Shown in pieces: positions 1 through 4,777 of a stretch of 10,592 bases of DNA (position 1 is the first letter of the stretch; every line of letters begins with the position of its first letter). The position numbers and the translations under genes are program-made. Source of the stretch: Candidatus Methanophagales archaeon (GTDB lineage: Archaea; Halobacteriota; Syntropharchaeia; Alkanophagales; Methanospirareceae); the NCBI GenBank assembly GCA_030621535.1, contig JAUXHM010000024.1:1-10592 (forward strand), given 5' to 3'. Under the pieces are notes generated by a model, which made no database searches, was not told the origin of the DNA, and was given only the letters and a program-made list of their open reading frames with translations.

Positions 1-1
1 C

Positions 2-694
2 CGAACAGATTCTGACCTGATATGCTTATTGCAGTTAATAGATGCGGTGGAAGAAGCAAGTAAAACAAAAGTTGTTATTCCTTATCTGGGGTATGCGAGA
101 CAGGATAAAAAGTTCGAACCGGGCGAAGCTATATCCATAAGGGCAATTGCAAGAAGTATATGCGCTGCCGGTATAGTTGATAATATCTATGTGGTTAATG
201 TGCACAACAGAGGCGTATTGAAGTATTTCAGCGTGGATACGAAAGAGCTGGATGCATCGTCATTAATCGGCGATTACGTTGCGAAACGGGAAATACCACA
301 TCTGGTGATAATAGGACCCGATGGAGGAGCAACAGAGCTAACAAAAGCAGTTGCCGCACCCTACGGCTTCGATTATGACGTGCTGGAGAAGACGCGGATA
401 AGCAGTGAGAAAGTGGAAATAAAAGCAAAAGAGTTAAACGTAGAAGGGAAAAACGTCGTTATCGTAGACGACATAATTTCCACTGGTGGGACAATAGCAG
501 AAGCAACAGACATGTTAAAATCACAAGGTGCACACGACGTTTATGTCGCGTGCATACACGGAGTCTTTGTGCAAAATGCGGTTTCGCGAATGCTACACGC
601 GGGTGTCAAAGAAATAATTGCAACTGACACGATAGAATCGGAATTCAGCAAAATAAGCATAGCGAAAATGGTTGCTGAGAAGGGCATTGTCTAA
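2..694 (+). CDS. prs: Ribose-phosphate pyrophosphokinase (PRPP synthetase), 3' part
   Basis: This enzyme makes PRPP from ribose 5-phosphate and ATP for nucleotide, histidine and tryptophan synthesis in the cytoplasm. The reading frame is open from base 2 with no start codon (it begins R-T-D-S-D-L), and those residues match the conserved region upstream of the catalytic loop. The gene therefore starts outside the window, and the internal TTG at 29 is not the true start. About 230 residues are visible of the roughly 285 usual for archaeal enzymes. Visible motifs are YARQDKKFEPGEAIS (catalytic flexible loop, archaeal short form), GPDGGATE, and the PRPP-binding loop VVIVDDIISTGGT at about 454-493. 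The last codons (Gly-Ile-Val-stop) appear to lie inside the repeat element that begins near 683, so the C-terminus may have been altered by that insertion. The family call is secure; the C-terminal idea is inference. Confidence 0.95.
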   Translation, partial: RTDSDLICLLQLIDAVEEASKTKVVIPYLGYARQDKKFEPGEAISIRAIARSICAAGIVDNIYVVNVHNRGVLKYFSVDTKELDASSLIGDYVAKREIPHLVIIGPDGGATELTKAVAAPYGFDYDVLEKTRISSEKVEIKAKELNVEGKNVVIVDDIISTGGTIAEATDMLKSQGAHDVYVACIHGVFVQNAVSRMLHAGVKEIIATDTIESEFSKISIAKMVAEKGIV

Positions 695-866
695 AAATAT
701 AGTGATTTATCCACCGCGGAGAGCGCAAAATTAGAGGGTTAGTTTATTAGCGGTTCAGCTCGTTAGCTAAACATCCAAACCTCTAAACCGCTAAACCGCT
801 ATCTTCCGTGTGCTCTGCGGTAAAATTTAAGGATATAGCGATTTTACTATAAAATTCGACTGTGCC
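683..866. repeat. MITE-like intergenic repeat, copy 1 (about 184 bp)
   Basis: This shares both ends and both arms with 4608-4735. The left arm (690-727, around CCACCGCGGAGAGCGCA) is nearly identical to 4621-4658. The right arm (806-834, CCGTGTGCTCTGCGG then AAATTTAAGGAT) matches 4691-4719. The arms are imperfect inverted repeats of each other (ACCGCGGAGAG against ACCGCAGAGCA), and the outermost bases are GGCA (683) and TGCC (863-866). The core differs from copy 2. It holds a palindromic stretch (TTAGAGGGTT at 731 against AACCTCTAA at 778, and TTAGCGGTT at 748 against AACCGCTAA near 785) plus a direct repeat of CTAAACCG. No coding potential is seen. The boundaries are my reading of two copies only. 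Confidence 0.6.
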
Positions 867-904
867 TATCAAATGTATATATAGCATAAGGCACATATAG
901 CATA
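861..904 (+). promoter_or_regulatory. Probable slipin promoter with flanking inverted repeat
   Basis: An archaeal TATA-like box (ATGTATATATAG, 873-884) lies about 50-60 nt upstream of the slipin ATG, which leaves room for a short leader carrying the GGAGGTGA ribosome binding site at 915-922. The box is bracketed by an exact 7-bp inverted repeat, TGTGCCT (861-867) and AGGCACA (889-895). ATATAGCATA occurs twice, at 879-888 and 895-904. The symmetry could be an operator that blocks TBP/TFB access, but the left half also coincides with the end of the repeat element, so it may be a by-product of that. Confidence 0.5.
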
Positions 905-932
905 GAAATATAATGGAGGTGAAATAAAAAAA

Positions 933-1724
933 ATGGCTTTTGATTTGCTAATCGGGATAGTATTTGTAGCAGTGATTATACTGGCATCGTCGATAAAGAT
1001 AGTGAAGGAATACGAGCGGGGCGTAATATTTCGGCTTGGACGTTTGGTGGGCGCAAGGGGACCGGGGCTGTTTCTGGTCATTCCAATGTTTGAAAGCATG
1101 GTAAAGATAGACTTAAGAGTCTGTGTTTTCGACATTCCGCCACAAGAAGTCATAACGCGCGATAACGTCACAGCCAATGTGAATGCAGTCGTTTACTACC
1201 GCGTGCTTGACCCAGAGAAGGCGGTAACCGAAGTGGAGAGATATGACTATGCCACCTCTCAAATCGCGCTGACCACGATGAGAAGCGTGATAGGGCAGGC
1301 GGAACTGGACGAATTGCTCTCTAAACGCGACAAGCTAAACAAACAGTTGCAGACGACAATTGACGAAGCGACAGACCCATGGGGAATAAAAGTATCTGCG
1401 GTGGAGATAAAGGACGTTGGACTGCCAAAAGATATGCAGCGTGCAATGGCAGCACAGGCAGAGGCAGAAAGAAATAAGAGAGCACGAATTATCACTGCGG
1501 ATGGTGAGTTTCAGGCGGCGAAGAAAGTTGCAGAAGCGGCAAACGTCCTGCAAAGCGAAAAAGGCGGGATGTTCATTCGAACGTTACAGACAATAAAAGA
1601 GGCAACGGAGGAAAAAGCTACTACGGTCGTCATTCCGTTCCCAATAGAAATGCTCGAAGCTTTTGGACACCGATTCGAGACAAGCTCCGAATCTAAAAAA
1701 GAAACAGCGAAAAAAACTGAATAA
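933..1724 (+). CDS. Slipin (stomatin/prohibitin-like SPFH membrane protein)
   Basis: A 263-residue member of the SPFH/stomatin family, whose members form membrane-anchored oligomers that organise membrane microdomains and regulate membrane proteases. The N-terminus has one hydrophobic segment (residues about 5-21, LLIGIVFVAVIILASS). The stomatin signature follows (EYERGVIFRLGRL, GPGLFLVIP, DIPPQEVITRDNV, VNAVVYYRV). Next is an Ala/Glu-rich coiled coil (about 168-210, AAQAEAERNKRARI) and the usual C-terminal FPIEMLEAF element, ending in a charged Lys/Glu/Ser tail. Length is normal for the family. The ATG start is supported by GGAGGTGA 10 nt upstream and by the position of the membrane segment. 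Archaeal slipins are commonly paired with an NfeD-type serine protease, but none lies on either side here (prs upstream, moeA downstream). The family call is firm and the cellular role is unknown. Confidence 0.93.
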   Translation: MAFDLLIGIVFVAVIILASSIKIVKEYERGVIFRLGRLVGARGPGLFLVIPMFESMVKIDLRVCVFDIPPQEVITRDNVTANVNAVVYYRVLDPEKAVTEVERYDYATSQIALTTMRSVIGQAELDELLSKRDKLNKQLQTTIDEATDPWGIKVSAVEIKDVGLPKDMQRAMAAQAEAERNKRARIITADGEFQAAKKVAEAANVLQSEKGGMFIRTLQTIKEATEEKATTVVIPFPIEMLEAFGHRFETSSESKKETAKKTE

Positions 1725-1750
1725 GAAAAAATAACTTTTTATTTTCTTTA

Positions 1751-1777
1751 ATCAAACTTTCTTTTAGAAAGTTTGAT
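1751..1777 (+). promoter_or_regulatory. Perfect hairpin overlapping the moeA start codon
   Basis: ATCAAACTTTCT (1751-1762) and AGAAAGTTTGAT (1766-1777) are exact reverse complements around a TTT loop, giving a 12-bp stem. The right arm runs through the TTG at 1773 and the first two bases of the ATG at 1776. A T-rich run (1736-1750) lies just upstream, after the slipin stop. The hairpin may terminate slipin transcripts, or it may occlude moeA translation initiation when folded. No Shine-Dalgarno sequence is evident before moeA. The structure is read directly from the sequence; its function is inference. Confidence 0.7.
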
Positions 1778-3164
1778 GGGGAAGCAATTCTTAGAAATAA
1801 CCGAGAAAAAGGAAGTAGAAGAACTAATCACCGAACTCAGCGCTAAAATCGCTGCTGAGATAGCGATAAAGGTAAAGGCAGAGAAAGTGAGCCTCGGTGA
1901 CGGCGAAGGCGAAGCACTCGGTAGAATTGCTTCCACCGATATTTTTTCCACTCTTGATATCCCCCCTTTTGACCGTGCTACTATGGACGGCTATGCAGTT
2001 ATAGCTTCCGATACGTTTTACGCTGCTGAGGATAATCCCTCGCTGTTGATTGTGAAGGGCAATATCCAGGCAGGTGAGTTCCCTTCGTCTTCACAATACG
2101 TAGAAAAGGGCTATTGCACGGGCATATCTACCGGTGCACCTCTTCCGAAAGGCGCGAATGCCGTTGTAAAAGTCGAAAACACGTCTGACTACGAAGAAGA
2201 AGGCGGAGGCGCAGGAGGGAAAAACAGAAAGATAAAAACGGTAAAGATATACAAACCCGTAGCTCCTGCTGAATACATCATGTTCGCAGGCTCGGACATA
2301 AAGCGAGGGGAGAAGATAGTAGTAAAAGGAACACGGCTAACGCCGAGAGAGACCGGTGTATTGGCTGCATGCGGGATACGAGAAGTAGAAGTACGTAAAA
2401 AGCCCTCAGTAGCCGTTATATCCACGGGCAACGAATTAGTAGCACCCGGAACTCGAGCCGCTACCACCACGCTTGAACCCGGGAAAATATATGACGTTAA
2501 TGCACAAACCGTCTGCGATTCCGTCAGGGAAGTCAGCTCTGGCTGTGTTCCTTTATTTCTCGGAGTTGCTAAAGATAATCTGGAAGATTTATCTGCAAAG
2601 CTCAACGAATCGCTTGCAAAAGGAGCAGACGTTATAATATTCTCCGGTGGAACGTCTGCGGGTGCTGGTGACCTGCTGCCCACGGCGATAGAACGTTTGG
2701 GCGAGATTCTCGTTCACGGTGTTGACATAAAACCTGGAAAGCCTTTCATACTTGGGATGGTCCAGGGGAAGCCCGTATTTGGATTGCCCGGTAATCCCAC
2801 TTCCGCATTGGTTACCTTCAACCTTTTCGTTGCTCCTTTGCTACGCCGTATATCGGGCGATTATTTTTATAAATGTCGAGAAGGTAAACAAAATTTGGAG
2901 AGGAGAAAGAAGGTAAAAGCGACGGCAGCGGTTAGAATTTTTTCCGAGAAGGGTCGGAACGAATATGTGCTAGTAAAAGTAAATCTAGCGAAAACGAAAA
3001 CCGCGGAAGAAGGTAATTTGCTCGTTTATCCTATTCTTACAGGTTCCGGTGCAATCACCACGCTATCAAATGCCGATGGATACATATTCGTGGAGAAAGG
3101 GAAAGAAATAGTAGAGGAGGGGGAGGAAGTAGAAGTTGATGTTTTTAGTCAAGGTTTTTACTAA
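1776..3164 (+). CDS. moeA: Molybdopterin molybdenumtransferase MoeA
   Basis: MoeA inserts molybdate (or tungstate) into adenylylated molybdopterin in the last step of cofactor synthesis. In a methane-cycling archaeon a likely client is the Mo/W formylmethanofuran dehydrogenase. The protein is 462 residues from the ATG. Visible motifs are PPFDRATMDGYAV (63-75, active-site region with Asp66 and Asp71), GISTGAPLPKGANAVV (about 116-131), AVISTGNEL, the MPT-binding SGGTSAGAGD (290-299), GKPVFGLPGNPTSAL (331-345), and the domain IV stretch GSGAITTLSNADGYI (423-437). The ATG is preferred over the adjacent TTG at 1773, because FLEITEKKEVEELI already matches the MoeA N-terminus and little lies upstream. 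A Gly/Glu-rich insert (about 139-150) makes it somewhat longer than typical archaeal MoeA. No other cofactor gene adjoins it, and cotranscription with slipin across the 51-nt gap is possible. Confidence 0.94.
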   Translation: MGKQFLEITEKKEVEELITELSAKIAAEIAIKVKAEKVSLGDGEGEALGRIASTDIFSTLDIPPFDRATMDGYAVIASDTFYAAEDNPSLLIVKGNIQAGEFPSSSQYVEKGYCTGISTGAPLPKGANAVVKVENTSDYEEEGGGAGGKNRKIKTVKIYKPVAPAEYIMFAGSDIKRGEKIVVKGTRLTPRETGVLAACGIREVEVRKKPSVAVISTGNELVAPGTRAATTTLEPGKIYDVNAQTVCDSVREVSSGCVPLFLGVAKDNLEDLSAKLNESLAKGADVIIFSGGTSAGAGDLLPTAIERLGEILVHGVDIKPGKPFILGMVQGKPVFGLPGNPTSALVTFNLFVAPLLRRISGDYFYKCREGKQNLERRKKVKATAAVRIFSEKGRNEYVLVKVNLAKTKTAEEGNLLVYPILTGSGAITTLSNADGYIFVEKGKEIVEEGEEVEVDVFSQGFY

Positions 3165-3235
3165 GCCCTTACAGGGCTTGCGGGGCGGAGCCCCACATAG
3201 GTAAAAAAGTTGTTGGTAAAGCTTTTCTTTTTTTC
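3163..3235 (+). terminator. Double hairpin plus T-tract after moeA
   Basis: The stop codon runs directly into a 7-bp stem (AAGCCCT 3163-3169, loop TAC, AGGGCTT 3173-3179) and then a second GC-rich stem (GGGGC 3182-3186, loop GGA, GCCCC 3190-3194). A T-rich run follows (CTTTTCTTTTTTT, about 3222-3235). It sits between convergent genes. The run of A at 3203-3209 reads as T on the other strand, so the region may also end DUF460 transcripts. The compact paired hairpins could equally be a REP-type repeat. Confidence 0.55.
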
Positions 3236-3279
3236 ACAATATAAAGATTTGGAGAGTTCTCAAATAAGTCGCCATACCC

Positions 3280-4581
3280 CTACTTAAAGTACAAAGTCCG
3301 ATACTTTTCCCCCCTCTTTCCCCTTTTTCTTTCCTTCTTCCACTCCCCTATCTTTTCATTCAACAACTGCCCATCCACAAAAGCGAAATCGCCTCCGCTT
3401 TCGCCCTCACTTTCTTCTTTTAACAGCAACGGTATTTCACCAGAAGTAGAAAAAGCAGGAATCCCTGATTCGAAAAACTTATCCGCCGCGAAATGCGACA
3501 GCTCCTTATCATATATCACCGCTGCAACGCCTTTGCTCGCCAATAATTCCGCTGTGCTTGCTCCGCCACCACTGCCATCCTCAAGGAATACCACATCCCC
3601 TTTTTTCAACCCGTATTTCCTGTCCGTATCCAGTATTGCATTCCGACTGAAAGAGCGTATCACTTTTATCTTTTTTCCTCCTTTTACCTTCACTTCTCGT
3701 TTACCTTTTAACTCCTCCACGATTTGCCTTAATTCTGCATTCTCCCCCTCTCTCGCTTTTAGTTCCTCTTTCAGCCTTTTTATCTCCTTTTCTCTCCTAG
3801 TTATCTCCTCTGTCTCTTCTATCTCACGCTTCCTTGCGGTTTTCAGTGTCGCTACTCGAGAATGCAAATTCGCTAATTCTGCTTCCTTTTCCTCCAACCT
3901 CGTCTTAAGAGCCGCTGTGAGCTCTTCTAGCATCTCTATCTTATCGTCCTTACCTTTAATAATTCTACGTAATCTGAGCTCATTTTCATCAGTTCGTTCA
4001 CTGCCCTTTTTCATGGCTTGCATATCGCCGCTCTCCTTCCTCCTGGCATCCCAAGTCTTCATCCCCTTCTCCGCCTCTTTATCCTCTTTAGCACGGATTA
4101 ATCGGTCTATCGCAGCACTTATGGACACGCCTTTAATCACCATCGCTTTTACTTCTTCTACGTCCACACCCGCCGGCGTCTTCTTCTGCACCTGCGAGAA
4201 TTTCTTCTTATATCGCCGGAATGCATTAACGCAGGCGGCCAATGCGTCACGCTCATGCACATTTTTATATTCATACCCCTCTGCTTTCGTCAGTGCAATC
4301 TTCTCTTCCGTTGACAGCGATTCGTCTAATTCGTGAACGGGTGAAGAGAAAATACGGCTTATCCTTTTTACCGTTGAAGGTGTGGGTGTAACGTCAGATG
4401 CCACTATCAAAGGGTTTCCTCGTGCTATTATCCGTTCTATCACATCGGAGCACGAATAATTTTTTGAGCTGAATACTTCTATTGGTTTTCCATCGAGGTC
4501 AATTATGGCTACCCCTATCGTAGTGCCCGGGTCTATGCCGACGATGATGTATCTTCGAAATTTCGCAGATGAATATGCCAT
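3280..4581 (-). CDS. DUF460 (COG2433-like) RuvC/RNase H-fold protein with coiled coil
   Basis: A 433-residue protein of a conserved archaeal family with no established function. The N-terminal domain (about 11-125) has an RNase H/RuvC-like pattern: IIVGIDPGTTIGVAIID (Asp17), a second strand ending ASDVTPTP (Asp63), HELDES (Glu84/Asp86), and HERDALAACVNAFRRY (Asp112). The acidic residues could form a metal site. Residues about 145-165 (EEVKAMVIKGVSISAAIDRL) are a short helical element. A long Lys/Glu-rich coiled coil spans about 195-300. The C-terminal domain (about 305-405, VIRSFSRNAILDTDRKYGLK, DVVFLEDGSGGGASTAELL) ends in a basic tail. From memory, full-length relatives are longer because of an extra N-terminal domain, so this looks like a short form. 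It is convergent with moeA, and no Shine-Dalgarno is seen before the ATG. A nucleic acid-directed role is plausible but unproven. Confidence 0.85.
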   Translation of the reverse strand: MAYSSAKFRRYIIVGIDPGTTIGVAIIDLDGKPIEVFSSKNYSCSDVIERIIARGNPLIVASDVTPTPSTVKRISRIFSSPVHELDESLSTEEKIALTKAEGYEYKNVHERDALAACVNAFRRYKKKFSQVQKKTPAGVDVEEVKAMVIKGVSISAAIDRLIRAKEDKEAEKGMKTWDARRKESGDMQAMKKGSERTDENELRLRRIIKGKDDKIEMLEELTAALKTRLEEKEAELANLHSRVATLKTARKREIEETEEITRREKEIKRLKEELKAREGENAELRQIVEELKGKREVKVKGGKKIKVIRSFSRNAILDTDRKYGLKKGDVVFLEDGSGGGASTAELLASKGVAAVIYDKELSHFAADKFFESGIPAFSTSGEIPLLLKEESEGESGGDFAFVDGQLLNEKIGEWKKERKRGKRGEKYRTLYFK

Positions 4582-4585
4582 GATT

Positions 4586-4606
4586 AAAGATATAGAATAT
4601 AGAATA
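4586..4606 (-). promoter_or_regulatory. Possible DUF460 promoter (AT-rich, short or no leader)
   Basis: Read on the minus strand, the bases just upstream of the DUF460 ATG are TTATTCTATATTCTATATC. This gives one or two TATA-like boxes within about 10-25 nt of the start codon, which suggests a leaderless or very short-leader transcript. The element end (GTGCC on the minus strand, 4612-4608) abuts this region, so the insertion may have set the upstream edge of the promoter. The assignment is weak because many AT-rich windows would pass. Confidence 0.35.
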
Positions 4607-4607
4607 A

Positions 4608-4735
4608 GGCACTATCCAAATCTAAAAATCTATTGATTTCCCACCGCGGAGAGCGCAGAGTACGCAGAGTTACTTATGCCTTTGCGTTCTCCGTGTGCTC
4701 TGCGGTGAAATTTAAGGATGTAAATCGACCATGCC
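4608..4735. repeat. MITE-like intergenic repeat, copy 2 (about 128 bp)
   Basis: This is the second copy of the element at 683-866, in the same orientation. It starts GGCACTATCC and ends CGACCATGCC, so the ends are imperfect terminal inverted repeats. Inside are the arms ACCGCGGAGAGCGCAGAG (4643-4660) and CTCCGTGTGCTCTGCGG (4689-4705), which can pair imperfectly into a long hairpin. The core (GTACGCAGAG, then TTTGCGTTCT) is shorter than, and different from, that of copy 1. It lies between the DUF460 promoter and the Hdr operon terminator. ACCGCAGAG-type repeats are familiar as dispersed intergenic sequence in many prokaryotes; that point is from memory. Confidence 0.6.
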
Positions 4736-4740
4736 AAAAA

Positions 4741-4777
4741 AGAAAAAATAAAAGAAAAGCCCGATGAGCGGACTTTT
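4741..4777 (-). terminator. Terminator of the Hdr operon
   Basis: Reading on the minus strand directly after the hdrA stop codon, AAAAGTCCG and CGGGCTTTT form a 9-bp stem (one G-U pair) around a CTCAT loop (4755-4777). A T-rich tail follows, TTTTATTTTTTCTTTTTT (to about 4739). It resembles an intrinsic terminator and closes a five-gene minus-strand operon. Confidence 0.75.

Noticed and set aside
683..866. Repeat copy 1 as a CRISPR remnant or an RNA gene
   Set aside because: There are no regularly spaced direct repeats with unique spacers, and no tRNA or known RNA fold is recognisable. The paired arms and the second copy fit a dispersed element better.
3533..4336. Open frame of 267 codons on the plus strand opposite DUF460
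   Set aside because: It is the Ser/Phe-rich mirror of a Lys/Glu-rich coiled-coil gene, with no start signal and no family resemblance.
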